The notes beneath the pieces are model-generated. The model was not told the DNA's origin and searched no databases. It saw only the letters and a program-made list of their open reading frames with translations. The translations under genes were made by a program, and so were the position numbers. DNA of 64,000 bases from Acholoe squamosa (Eukaryota; Annelida; Polychaeta; Phyllodocida; Polynoidae), in assembly GCA_949317995.1 (NCBI GenBank), contig OX439042.1, forward strand, positions 15,603,174 to 15,667,173, given 5' to 3'. Positions within the stretch are counted from its first letter, which is position 1, and every line of letters begins with the position of its first letter. Shown here in pieces: positions 22,201 to 31,211 of the stretch.

Positions 22201-22428
22201 TCCACTTATCTAGCAACAGTAGGATTTTGTGGCCAAAGTCCCCTGTAATCGTAATGTCCATTATGAAAAAAAAAACATTTTCATCTCTATAATCATGCTC
22301 ATCTCTATAATCCCCAGATCCAGGTGCTACCAGAAGGGACCACAATACGGAAGGAGTTTTCGCCGGATCGTGTGCAGATCTTTGTCGACGGAGGGGGGAA
22401 AGTAGTCAAGCCCCCCACCATCGGCTGA
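16257..22428 (+). CDS. potato inhibitor I family (eglin c / CI-2-like) serine protease inhibitor
   Basis: Three coding exons (16257-16313, 21399-21449, 22318-22428) with GT/AG introns in phase 0 give 72 residues, the usual length for this MEROPS I13 family. Seen motifs: WPDLVGQ near residue 13, the helix WFEAEAKIRKQFPN, the binding loop after VLPEGTTIRKEF, DRVQIFVD with the loop-supporting Arg, and the C-terminal PPTIG. Aligned to eglin c (PEGSPVTLDL), the P1 residue is Lys and P1' is Glu. That suggests inhibition of trypsin-like rather than chymotrypsin-like proteases (an inference). No cysteines or signal peptide are present, so it acts inside the cell, leaves by a non-classical route, or uses an unseen upstream exon. 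Intron 1 is about 5.1 kb and packed with repeats. Confidence 0.85.
17579..18175. repeat. 39-bp minisatellite (main block)
   Basis: The unit GAGGCACACAGAGTAGTATA followed by TGGAAATGGGTATTTGCCT recurs with a 39-bp (13-codon) period. This creates an artefactual antisense open frame. Further blocks of the same unit lie near 18340-18375, 18600-18665, 20015-20155 and 20880-21300, always within intron 1 of the inhibitor gene. Confidence 0.85.
18385..18600. mobile_element. possible MITE related to the TATAAGGCGCACC family
   Basis: TATAAGCTGCAGCTTATA (a perfect 18-base palindrome) near the left end and GCCTTATACGTGGGGTACTA at the right end resemble the termini of the copies at 10.5 and 19.7 kb. The ends are loose, so the call is tentative. 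Confidence 0.3.
18670..19740. other. intron sequence, nothing recognised
   Basis: Part of intron 1 of the inhibitor gene, between minisatellite and transposon blocks. No exon or repeat structure is recognised. Confidence 0.4.
19743..20022. mobile_element. MITE of the TATAAGGTGCACC family (copy 2)
   Basis: It begins TATAAGGTGCACCTTGCATA and ends with CCTTATACGCGGGGTATTAT, and the interior carries the TTTTGTTCTA...AAATTCAAAG core shared with the 10.5-kb copy. It is non-coding and inserted in the minisatellite region of the inhibitor intron. Confidence 0.55.
20157..20873. mobile_element. TIR element enclosing a copied gene fragment and a minisatellite
   Basis: Arms of about 115 bp (20157-20270 and 20756-20873) are inverted copies, starting CAGTGGCCCACAAGGGTCAA on the left and ending CCTTGTGGGCCACTG on the right. 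Inside lie a 66-bp segment (20274-20339) nearly identical to 12584-12649 of the repeat-protein gene, then an irregular array of GGAACCAGCAGCTACT-type units (20340-20690). There is no transposase, so it is non-autonomous. No target duplication was identified. Confidence 0.7.
20340..20690. repeat. irregular GGAACCAGCAGCTACT minisatellite
   Basis: About a dozen degenerate copies of GGGAACCAGCAGCTACT and related words with variable spacing. They lie between the inverted arms of the surrounding TIR element. Confidence 0.75.
21590..21640 (+). pseudogene. relic copy of inhibitor exon 2
   Basis: ATACGAAAGTAGATTCCTAA followed by CATCACAGTA parallels the end of the real exon 2 (ATACGGAAGCAGTTCCCGAA followed by CATCACAGTA), including the splice-donor position. 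The sequence before it keeps only patchy similarity, and the copy reads through a TAG. It lies about 140 bp downstream of exon 2 and is probably not used. Confidence 0.55.
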
Positions 22429-22594
22429 CTGCACGCCCTCCATCGGGACTTGGCAGAACTACAGAGTGCATTCCATGTGGCCAATAATGGGACAGCTTCC
22501 TGTGAAATTGGAGATAATTGGAATCGCCAGCCCTTAGTCCTCATAGGAACGCAAAGTACTTAATGCATCAATATGGACGTTTGTTATCGTGATC

Positions 22595-22754
22595 ATGGGC
22601 GTGGAAAGCAGGGGGGACAGGAGGGACATGTCCCCCCCCCCACTTTTGGCCAACTCCTCAAAAGGTCAAAACTAAAAGGTCAAGCAAAGGGAGGTAAAAA
22701 ATTGCAGAAAACCCTATGGTCCCACCCACTCTGAAACTGCTTCCCACGCCCCTG
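22595..22754. mobile_element. small MITE with GGGCGTGGAA termini
   Basis: GGGCGTGGAAAGCAGGGGG at the left faces TGCTTCCCACGCCCCTGG at the right in inverted orientation, with a C-rich interior. About 160 bp and non-coding. It lies downstream of the inhibitor stop codon, perhaps in its 3' UTR. Confidence 0.55.
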
Positions 22755-22898
22755 GTAATGGATGAATGCAGCCCTGACAATGAGGAATTTGCCAGTGCTG
22801 CTTTATCCATGCATTGTGCTCCTTAAATATTAGGCTTGATACATTCCTGAAGGGTCGACATGATGCATAAATACAGCGGTGGTCTTTCCCTGGCTGGC

Positions 22899-22904
22899 AA
22901 TAAA
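22899..22904 (+). terminator. candidate polyadenylation signal AATAAA of the inhibitor gene
   Basis: The first AATAAA after the stop codon found by eye, about 470 bp downstream. The intervening sequence contains a MITE, so the true transcript end is uncertain. Confidence 0.35.
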
Positions 22905-22959
22905 TCACCAACAAGATAACCGCATATGAAACATGTGGCATTTCACCATCCCTAGAGGG

Positions 22960-23918
22960 TTAGTATAGGCCTGAAAGATAAGACAAATTCCTCAGGGTGA
23001 TGAAAAGACAACGTGTGTTTTATCATTTGAACTGAGATCTAATTAGGGCACATAGACATGTTTATACATTCAGTATACATGTACTATACTACTTAGGCCT
23101 ACTACCGTCACAATGGCTACAATAGCGGGTGAAGTGACCAGGGAAAACAGCAATACGTATGTATACATACAAACTAATTTTTTTTTTTTTTTTTTATAAA
23201 ATTTCCGTGGTGCATCACTTAGGCTATACGTAATTATCATGCAGTCGTTCAAGAATTATAATAAATGCTTCCATGTTATGTATCCACATTATATACACGG
23301 GTTTGTACGCTATATATGTACTTACTAGTACATGTGATACTAATTAGCTTAGTTGTACACTAAACAGTTGGTCTATCTGAAAAGACGTATTACGTGCTCT
23401 CGTTTACATTGTGGTAAAATACCTATAAGCTATAGTCTAAGGATGAAGAACCTTGAAAGACCAGATTGGCAAATACAGAGGCATGAGGATCAACGGCTGA
23501 TCCCACGTCAGGCAAAAGTTAAGTCATGATGCTGACGGGAAAAGGTCATTTTGATGGAGGAAAAAGTCAACTTTTTCAGCCAAAAGTTCATTTTCAGTCT
23601 GTAGTGTAAGGAGAAAGTCAGTTTACTCACCCTTTCCTTGAATTTTGTTGCTTGACGGAAAACTTGCCTGACATGGAACAACTCCCGAACAAGTGTTTGC
23701 CAAGAAGTGACCCAAATCACCGCAGTAATATACTAGTTGTGTAGGCATTGTGCATTACATATATCATAGGGCAGTCTCATTGAGGGACTACTGTGCTTGT
23801 GAATCAACTAAGACATGCACATAGAGATTGAATAAGAAGTAAGATGTAAATGAGGGAATGGTACTTAGCCTGGTACTCAATATGCTCATGTAAATATTGA
23901 GGATGATTAAAGAAAGGT
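22960..23918. other. intergenic, no gene recognised
   Basis: AT-rich sequence with a poly-T tract near 23180 and no convincing exon. It is the left flank of the retrotransposon. Confidence 0.4.
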
Positions 23919-23924
23919 TATAAT

Positions 23925-24345
23925 TATAAAGGAGACAACACGCGCAGTTGGAGAAATAAAACATTTGTATTTTTCATTTTAAACATATGTCAACATAGTG
24001 ACGATAATACATCGATTCATACACAATTAATACCTGAACCCATACCATCATACTTGTAATAATCAATCCTTTGTTTAGGGGATGGTGGGTGGGGAAAAAC
24101 GTCTTATGTCCAAGCCGGTTAGAAGCACAATGGCGGTCTTGCCGCGTGACGTCAGTGCATTTACCTGTATATCCTACAGGTGGCGTGGCTGTCTCTGTAA
24201 ATTACTAGTAATGGAACATTACCTATAATTATAAAGGAGACAACTCGCGCAGTTGGAGAAATAAAACATTTGTATTTTTCATTTTAAACATATGTCAACA
24301 TAGTGACGATAATACATCGATTCATACACAATTAATACCTGAACC
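23925..24345 (-). repeat. 3' split direct repeats B2, A2, B1 of the YR retrotransposon
   Basis: B2 at 23925-24040 and B1 at 24230-24345 share 116 bp with one visible mismatch (CAACACGCGC against CAACTCGCGC). A2 at 24094-24223 matches the terminal A1 copy at 28713-28842. The A2/B1 junction reads CCTATAATTATAAAGG and contains the TATAAT core. Confidence 0.85.
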
Positions 24346-24360
24346 AGACCACGAAGTGGA

Positions 24361-25329
24361 TTAATTTTGTAATACGTTGGCCATCACCTTGGGAACCTTT
24401 GTGAACATGACTTTAGGCACGTATGTGTGCAATGAGGAAGACAGCCATGTACCATGGCGTTTAATCTGTTTTTCTGATATCCCATACTGGGCACAAATTC
24501 TTGCCCCTGATCTTCTTAGTGAATGTAATGTAACCCTGTTCGAGTTTGTGTGTCCCAGTGCGATGGCCGCTACCTGTATCAATCTGTTGCATTCAGTGGC
24601 TGTGATAGGCCTAGTCGTGCCTGGATATAGGAAAAGTGGGGAGTCATGTCTCCCTGGGACAAAGGCTTTTGACACCTTAAAAGCCTCAACCGGGCAGTAT
24701 TTGCTACGAGGGCATTTTTGAATGGGGAGAATTACCCCGTGGCCCTGATGCAACGTCTTTGTTGTGTTTACGGTGACCCACATATGATTGGCAGATTCTG
24801 ACACCTCAGATCTCAGTATCATGTGGTTAAAACCGTCTGGGGTATATACCAGATTAGATTGTCTAAGAAATGTAGCATAAGCGAACAGTACTATACATGA
24901 TACAATTACACCCACATGTGATAACTTGCAAAGTGTGTCGCAAAGGCGCTTTATAAAGCTAGGGCTCAGTGCTGGAGCCTGTTTTACCACGTGTGTAGAA
25001 ATACGTTTTACACCATTGATCATGTTTTTTACCATAGCGTTTGCAAACGCCGTAGCGTTGCCTCCCATTTCGATAACATAGTTTTTTGCGCCTGAGACGC
25101 CATTTTTTACTGATTGTGGGGATTTATATGAGTTTGCCAGTAACTGGATAAACATCATTACCTCCATAACTGATGGGTGTGTATAGTCAAAATTATATGC
25201 CACCATAAAAGCGATGTAAATTCTGGCCTGTTTCTGCTTGTTCCTGATCGTTTTCTCTGTGAAGGCGGCTGTATAAGTGTCCTTGGTCTGTTTGAACAGC
25301 TTAGAGCACTTGACACCTGTAAAATATAA
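24361..25329 (-). CDS. YR retrotransposon tyrosine recombinase
   Basis: This is the integrase of the element, inferred to insert circular DNA copies by site-specific recombination. From the ATG at 25206 it runs 281 codons. The same frame is open for another 41 codons upstream, to the stop codon of the RT frame. Catalytic signature residues are visible: the first Arg in ATFLRQSNLV, the HxxR box in TLHSLRRSGA, and the nucleophile Tyr in WLSSSLHTYV near the C-terminus. Spacing and order match the lambda-integrase/YR fold found in DIRS-like retroelements. No internal stop is present, so it could be active. It lies directly 3' of the RT frame, and the B1 repeat begins 16 bases after its end. Confidence 0.85.
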   Translation of the reverse strand, partial: LYFTGVKCSKLFKQTKDTYTAAFTEKTIRNKQKQARIYIAFMVAYNFDYTHPSVMEVMMFIQLLANSYKSPQSVKNGVSGAKNYVIEMGGNATAFANAMVKNMINGVKRISTHVVKQAPALSPSFIKRLCDTLCKLSHVGVIVSCIVLFAYATFLRQSNLVYTPDGFNHMILRSEVSESANHMWVTVNTTKTLHQGHGVILPIQKCPRSKYCPVEAFKVSKAFVPGRHDSPLFLYPGTTRPITATECNRLIQVAAIALGHTNSNRVTLHSLRRSGARICAQYGISEKQIKRHGTWLSSSLHTYVPKVMFTKVPKVMANVLQN

Positions 25330-27273
25330 TTACCATTCGTTTTTAAGCACAGTTAGAACGTCCACCGGTGTTGCCTCAGCCAGACCTCTCTTTTCAACTT
25401 CTCTATGGACAATGCCCTTGTAATTGTCATTTATGTCATATCGCGACAGTGCATCGGCCAATTCCAGTGACGCGCCAGGTACATGTTGTACATGCACCTT
25501 CCACTGGAGCACTGCCGCGTACATGGCTAATACCCTTGCACATGCTGCCATGAAGGGGTCGTGTGTTCGCCCGTTCATTAGTACGGCGGCTGAAGCAGAG
25601 TTGTCAGTCTTTATCACGATGCACACATTTTCATCTCTAGGGGGGACCAGTGTCTTAACGCCAATTACAACGTTCAAACCCTCGAGCCTTGAGATATGAT
25701 GGGCGTTTTGATATTTCTTTGGATAATCTACCCTGTAGTAGTGAGTCTTTGAGAAACCACCCCCTGCACGCAGTGTGGAGTCTACTTCGATTGTCTGTTT
25801 GGGGTATTTTACGTCCAGCAGTACCACCCCATTGAAATGCCTGCCAAACTTTGCGAACCATTCGATGTCTTTTTTGGCATCGCTCCCCACCTTTACCACA
25901 CCTGATTTACCACTTGCTCTTAACGCTGCTAGAAGCCGATTCATAAACTTCCTGGAGTGTGGTATACATTGGGATACGTGAGATAATTTACCAGTTAGAC
26001 TTTGTACCTCATTTTTTGTTACATAGTCTTTGAGTAACCATGCTTCGCATTCCTTTACAATATCTGTCATTTTTTCTTCCGGGATTTTTACAGACAATTC
26101 CTCTGTGTCGATGACAATTCCCAACCATTCCATCTTTGTCGATGGATCGGCGGACTTCTCATCGGCCAGTTTCATGCCCAAGTCTTTTGTCAATTCTTTG
26201 AACCTGTTATAACCGGCCCACGCCTCGGTGCTGGTCGTGCCCACCCCGCAAAAATCGTCTACGTATGCGTACATTGTGAAATTTTCCCTGGCCATAAAGC
26301 CGCATAATTCGTTTGAGACTCTTTGTTGGGCTCCCCCCGACACCGTGCAGCCAAAAGCTGGAGATACATCCACATAAAATTTCTCCCTGTGTTTGATGCC
26401 TAACAGTGGGAAAGATAAGGGACATATCCGTAGTTGTCTGAATGCTCTGGCAAGGTCTAACTTGTATACCAGAGAGCCGCGTCCTCGTTTTTTGACTTCA
26501 GCCCCCAATGTGAGAATTGTGGGGAGGGTATATTTATATGGCTCTCCTTCGTATACATGTTTCTCAATGCCGTCATTGACCCCTTCCCCTGGGGGGTAAG
26601 AGAGATCAATGATAACCCTACGTTTGTCGCTGTCCTTTTTTGGTCTTGTTAGGAGGGGACTGATTTGGCACCACGGTTCGAATGGCGGTTGTTTGAAAGG
26701 TCCAATCATAGCCCCCAACCCTACCTCTTTGTCTATGAACTCCTGAATCTCACGATCATACTGCGCCGATTTGTCATGGTTTCTGTATGTGGGAGTAGGA
26801 ATTTTATCTGCCATATATGACGTAGGCCAGCCGTATCTCAGGAAGTCTCCCACCCTTCGATCACCGCCGCCCTCCAACATTTCATCCCACTTGTCATAAT
26901 TGATGTCTGAAACGAGGGAAATTCTTGCCCCCAAGTAATTTGGAACACATTTATCCCTAACTGCGCTGTATAATTTCATGTATTCAGGAGCCTCCTTGTA
27001 AGCACTAGCTGTTGGCCAAGGCCAAGTGCTGCCTATGTATGGTATATAGGCGCCAGCAACAGCGCGCGATGCCGCGCTCGTGTCGCTTGCACCCACCTCC
27101 ATACTGTGCGTGGGCCCTGGGCGGCCGCCGCCCGCCTCACGTCCATTTACGCGGGCGTCAGCCGCCCCCGCCCCCGCCGCGTCTATACCCTCGTCAGCTG
27201 ATCGTGACCCTGTTTCGCCCCCCCCTCCCGCCGAGTGGTCGGAAGGGGGTAGCGCCCGGTCAAAACCGCCCAT
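25330..27273 (-). CDS. YR retrotransposon reverse transcriptase / RNase H
   Basis: A long uninterrupted minus-strand frame. The first ATG is at 27273, but the frame is open further upstream into the Gag end, so the true start or a frameshift is unresolved. RT motifs in order: motif A in YKLDLARAFRQ, motif B region around SGGAQQRVSN, and the catalytic box AYVDDFCGVG. RNase H follows with Asp in IEVDSTLRAGGG, KTDNSASAAVL and LADALSR, the DIRS/YR type of RNase H. The N-terminal 100 or so residues are Gly/Ala-rich and probably a linker. It ends in a single TAA, after which the tyrosine recombinase continues in the same frame. Confidence 0.85.
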   Translation of the reverse strand: MGGFDRALPPSDHSAGGGGETGSRSADEGIDAAGAGAADARVNGREAGGGRPGPTHSMEVGASDTSAASRAVAGAYIPYIGSTWPWPTASAYKEAPEYMKLYSAVRDKCVPNYLGARISLVSDINYDKWDEMLEGGGDRRVGDFLRYGWPTSYMADKIPTPTYRNHDKSAQYDREIQEFIDKEVGLGAMIGPFKQPPFEPWCQISPLLTRPKKDSDKRRVIIDLSYPPGEGVNDGIEKHVYEGEPYKYTLPTILTLGAEVKKRGRGSLVYKLDLARAFRQLRICPLSFPLLGIKHREKFYVDVSPAFGCTVSGGAQQRVSNELCGFMARENFTMYAYVDDFCGVGTTSTEAWAGYNRFKELTKDLGMKLADEKSADPSTKMEWLGIVIDTEELSVKIPEEKMTDIVKECEAWLLKDYVTKNEVQSLTGKLSHVSQCIPHSRKFMNRLLAALRASGKSGVVKVGSDAKKDIEWFAKFGRHFNGVVLLDVKYPKQTIEVDSTLRAGGGFSKTHYYRVDYPKKYQNAHHISRLEGLNVVIGVKTLVPPRDENVCIVIKTDNSASAAVLMNGRTHDPFMAACARVLAMYAAVLQWKVHVQHVPGASLELADALSRYDINDNYKGIVHREVEKRGLAEATPVDVLTVLKNEW

Positions 27274-27392
27274 GACATCATTTGTGGCGCTAGCGGAGCC
27301 GACCACGGATTCGCCAAAGACGTCCGCCTTGCCCGCCGGCTCTGCCCCGCCGTCAGTGTCATGAAACTTAATACTAACATTTAAAATCGGAT

Positions 27393-28610
27393 TTAAAAAT
27401 CCGCCTTGTCAGGTTCGACGTTTTGTTTTTTCCGCTCGTCCCTTTTCTTTTTGTATTTACAGTTCGCCTCACTATGTCTGTTATACTCTACTCGTGCATA
27501 TGCACAGAAACCGCAGAAGTGCAAGTGTCTAAAACCTCTCACTACGTGGTCTTTATTCGACCTGCAGTTGCCTGCATTGAAGTGTTTACACAGCGGGCCG
27601 GGCTCAGCCGCACGCAAGTCAGCGGAAAGAGAGGGGCCTAGTGCACTGCCCGCCCCCCCTCCTCCCCCCGCCATAGCGTCTTCGGTGTCACCTGCCGTGC
27701 TGGCAATTTCTGGGTGAATGTCAAACCTTTGCGAGTATTGCAACCTGTAGTGCTCGATTTTACGTTGTGCCTTAGCCCACGTAGTGTTATTATCAAATAT
27801 GTATTTCTGCACCTCTTCTGACCATTTACGTACATTTTCTTTAGGGTATGACATGGCGTCTTCTACCACACATTCGATATGCTCGTGAATAAATTTGTAT
27901 TCCTCTCTATCGTCACAATATAACTTTGCTACCTGTAGAAGACCCCATACCAGCTCGGGAATTGACATCTGGCCCGCCGTTATTGTGGCTTTCTTTGCTC
28001 CCCTAGAGATGTGTGCAAAAGCGAAATGTTTTTTACCTGCCCTGGTCTTACCACCGGGATTTAGACCTGACTGTAGGATAGATAGCACCCTCCTCTGCAA
28101 GTCGTTATTATCCTCCAGGTCCTTGGTAGATGTTGGGTAATCCCAGTCGTCCTCCCAGCCTCGCTTCCTCACCGTGCTGCCGCCACGCGACCTGCTGTCA
28201 CCTCTACCCGACGATCTCCGCCGTCTGCCAGGCGGCTCGGACCGGCCTCTGTCCTCTGGTGTCCGCGGTGTAGAAGCGCGCTGCCTCCGCCTGCCCTCCC
28301 TCGGGGATCCGGACTCTGTAGACTCCTCTCCCGACGACGAGCCCTCGGACTCTGATTCTTGTTTCTTCTCCCTTTGCTTTTTTGCTTTGAGCTTCGTGCG
28401 CTGCTTCTTATTCGGCTTCTTCTTTTTTACCGCCTTCTCACCTTCCTTTTCTGTATCTTTTGGCGGCTCCGCCCCTTCTTCTATTACTGACTTTTCTTTT
28501 TCTTTCTCTCTATCTTCGCGCATTTCGCGCAGCATGTCTGATATGTTAGCCATTTCGTTCTGCATTGCAGCAATGTCTTTGGCGCAATCGGCCACTGTTT
28601 TCTTCGGCAT
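27393..28610 (-). CDS. YR retrotransposon Gag-like protein
   Basis: 405 residues from the ATG at 28610 (MPKKTVADCAKDIAAMQNEM). Layout: a predicted coiled N-terminus, then a highly charged Lys/Glu and Arg/Ser-rich linker, then a folded domain from about residue 170. It closes with a Cys/His-rich segment (CKHFNAGNC, HLHFCGFCAY, HSEANCKYKKK) that probably binds nucleic acid. It is the first frame of the element, located 3' of the A1 repeat. Gag proteins of DIRS/PAT/Ngaro elements are poorly conserved, so the assignment rests on position, composition and the terminal Cys/His cluster. Confidence 0.75.
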   Translation of the reverse strand: MPKKTVADCAKDIAAMQNEMANISDMLREMREDREKEKEKSVIEEGAEPPKDTEKEGEKAVKKKKPNKKQRTKLKAKKQREKKQESESEGSSSGEESTESGSPREGRRRQRASTPRTPEDRGRSEPPGRRRRSSGRGDSRSRGGSTVRKRGWEDDWDYPTSTKDLEDNNDLQRRVLSILQSGLNPGGKTRAGKKHFAFAHISRGAKKATITAGQMSIPELVWGLLQVAKLYCDDREEYKFIHEHIECVVEDAMSYPKENVRKWSEEVQKYIFDNNTTWAKAQRKIEHYRLQYSQRFDIHPEIASTAGDTEDAMAGGGGGAGSALGPSLSADLRAAEPGPLCKHFNAGNCRSNKDHVVRGFRHLHFCGFCAYARVEYNRHSEANCKYKKKRDERKKQNVEPDKADF

Positions 28611-28712
28611 GATGTAAATCTGTCTGTGCTTCCACCAACACAATATTAAGGCACCATTCCCAATATTCGGGCGTCCTGTCAATTGTAGGATGTAGGCGAT
28701 ATTCTGCGCTTA

Positions 28713-28842
28713 GAAAAACGTCTTATGTCCAAGCCGGTTAGAAGCACAATGGCGGTCTTGCCGCGTGACGTCAGTGCATTTACCTGTATATCCTACAGGT
28801 GGCGTGGCTGTCTCTGTAAATTACTAGTAATGGAACATTACC
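28713..28842 (-). repeat. 5' terminal repeat A1 of the YR retrotransposon
   Basis: Nearly identical over about 130 bp to the internal A2 copy at 24094-24223 (both begin GAAAAACGTCTTATGTCCAA on the plus strand). As the upstream end of the minus-strand element it would be expected to hold the promoter. No core promoter motif was identified. Confidence 0.8.
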
Positions 28843-28849
28843 TATAATG

Positions 28850-31210
28850 ACTGGAGATGTCAACATGTGCTTAAGTTATGCTCATCACCGCACTTGTAGT
28901 GCATATGGCATTGGTTGATCTTTAACCCCGCTGATGCATTATTTCATGATTCTCATTGGTCGTCATGATGCATGAATGCATCCCTGGTGAGTAACTCGGC
29001 AGGAGTACGTTTAAGCATAATGCCTAGCCTATACAGGATTGATACTCTCTCGGACCGTCATGCTCCAGTGAAGTGCTGCTCGACTACTGCCGGCCAGCAG
29101 ACTCGCCAGCACTTCATTGGTGCAACATACTGACCAATGAGCATGATGCGTCAGCGGCCCTTAAAGGGATGAGGTACCAAATGATAATTACTGTTATTTA
29201 TATATTGACCATAAAGATTTTATTTCTGGTGATTAATGTGTATTGTCACCAATTTATGTGATTTCCATCTGAAAATGGCCTATTGTATTTTGATCCACTC
29301 GACATTAATGCGCCTTCGTGGCCAAAGGTGCACACAGAACCTGACATGTACAAGTATAAGGATGGAGATTATGGATTGTGAGTAACTTCATTGATGTAAA
29401 GAACTTGAACCACGTATAAAACGAATGGCAATCGTCACAAATTGTCAGATTTTGAGGCAAGACAACTCAATAATTTCAACCCTTAGAAACTCTCACGACA
29501 CCACTGTCAACGTTTTTAACCTCTATCAAATATATAGACTCATATGTCTCACTTTCTTTTGATTCAGATATTAGGAGTAGAATATGTCAATGGCACATAG
29601 ATGTGGTTATACGCACTATCTGTTGTGATCGAGCCAAATATGAAACATCTTTTAACAGTTTCACAGTTATCTCGCCCCATCTTAGCTGTTGTGGCCAGTA
29701 TGTTTCACAATAACCAGTTGATATGATATATACTGATAAAACAGTAACAGTTCTAAGTGGACATTGCCAAAGCGTGTTGTTGATTTGAATATTTGATGTA
29801 TGGTGAGTTGGTTTATTGCAAGTCTTCCTGTGGGCCGAATCCAATCGCGGGTGAATAATAGTATTATGTCAAAGTATGATGTGAAATTGTATTGAGAATT
29901 AAATGAAATATAATTACAGACATATACATGTGATGCTTTGTATTTTTATTGACAATGGCATATAGTGTAAAGATTAAAAGCCTACTTGCAAACACAGAGG
30001 AATGGGTCTAGACACTTAAAATCGACAGGGTGACATGGCCTTTTCTAGAAATCTACAACGGATATGGACCTTAATCACAAGGACAGGTGAGATAGCAAAG
30101 TTAGTGACATGAGACATACCCAGCAAATTGTGGTCACCTCCCGCCATCTCGCGTGGTGCCCCCATGCACGTTGCCGTATGAAAAAAATCTGGTCATGTGT
30201 TGCTATAGCACAAGGTCACCAGGGATTTCTTAAAATCGACAGGCGCCCCCCCCCCCATCTCAACCCCCAGAGCATACAGGCTAATGGTCATATTTACTGA
30301 ATTGTCTTCCTTTGCTAATACTGATAAATTCCTTCAACCTAACCATCAAAATTTTGCACAGGGTGTGAACAAGCTATAAATTTTCGTTCTTTGCGGTTCC
30401 ATTCTTCTCTGTGACATCATCAAAATGACAGGCACTCCTACCTCACCACTTGGCCTTTTTACTAGTCGTCATGTCTGCATACAACTACACTTCAAAGGCA
30501 AAAGCTACTAAGCCTATATATAGTTGAGATCAATATAACTATCCACAGTATTGAACACCGTGTATGGCATAAGTTAGACTTATAATTACACGCTCTTACT
30601 GCACAGGGTGGTTAGCTGCCGCTTCAAAATTTGCCTTTACGTGGGCAGCCTTACCGTGATTAGAAAACTCATCGAAGAGAAGTAGAAGGGCGAAGAATAA
30701 GGTTGTATAGATCTACAGAACAGGGGCCGAGGAAAGAAATTTCAGGTGTTCATTGATAGCAAATAAGTGATGTTGTATTCGGATCACTCTTCATGCACGA
30801 AGCCATCTGAGTACATTTGGTTTGCCCCCCCCCTCAGTTGCCTATAATTAGAAACAATCTACTCGTTAAACTTGTGCTACGGTGCTACCTTTCGGTCTTT
30901 ACCAAATATGGGCCTCTATCACTGACTACCGTATCTGAATTCAGCACTAAAGCTGATATTCAGTCAATGCAATCTTCGCCTTTTTTAGTTGTTTGCTCAT
31001 AGATGATGGGATGGGGTTAATTTTTTTTATAGTAGGCCTACTTCGTTCGTGTAATGGTTCTTAAATATGAAATAATACTCTGCTCAATTTGAACTGCATC
31101 TCCCCCTCCCTCCCTCGCCCAGCCACCCACCCAGTAAGGTGATAAGTGTAGAAGGCGTGTATGTATGTGTGATGAGGTTGGGGTGCGTGCTTTACGGATG
31201 CCTGTCCCAC
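28850..31210. other. intergenic; no established gene
   Basis: Mixed sequence without a multi-exon gene. A possible isolated exon is listed separately. Hairpin-type repeats with GCAGTGCTGGC-like words occur near 28955-29155. Confidence 0.4.
29301..29378 (+). CDS. possible isolated exon (low support)
   Basis: A plus-strand frame encoding INAPSWPKVHTEPDMYKYKD and a few further residues is followed by a consensus donor TT|GTGAGT. Its codon composition looks more coding-like than the surroundings. No clean acceptor with a pyrimidine tract is visible at the 5' side, and no neighbouring exon could be joined to it. It may be an exon of a gene separated by the retrotransposon insertion, or chance. 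Confidence 0.2.
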
Positions 31211-31211
31211 T

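Larger units (their letters stand above)
23925..28842 (-). mobile_element. tyrosine-recombinase retrotransposon with split direct repeats (PAT/Ngaro-like)
   Basis: Read on the minus strand the order is A1 (28842-28713), Gag-like frame, RT/RNase H, tyrosine recombinase, B1 (24345-24230), A2 (24223-24094), B2 (24040-23925). Each A copy is about 130 bp and each B copy 116 bp, and the pairs are nearly identical. This A1-ORFs-B1-A2-B2 layout is the split-direct-repeat structure of PAT and Ngaro elements, unlike the inverted repeats of DIRS1. No methyltransferase or hydrolase domain is seen. The hexamer TATAAT occurs at the left end (23919-23924), at the B1/A2 junction (24224-24229) and at the right end (28843-28848). 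This fits site-specific integration of a circular copy at a short shared core, without target duplication. Near-identical repeats and long open frames point to a recent insertion. Confidence 0.85.

Noticed and set aside
27012-27364. Plus-strand frames opposite the Gly/Ala-rich start of the RT frame
   Set aside because: Mirror translations of a GC-rich linker in the minus-strand retroelement; no independent evidence.
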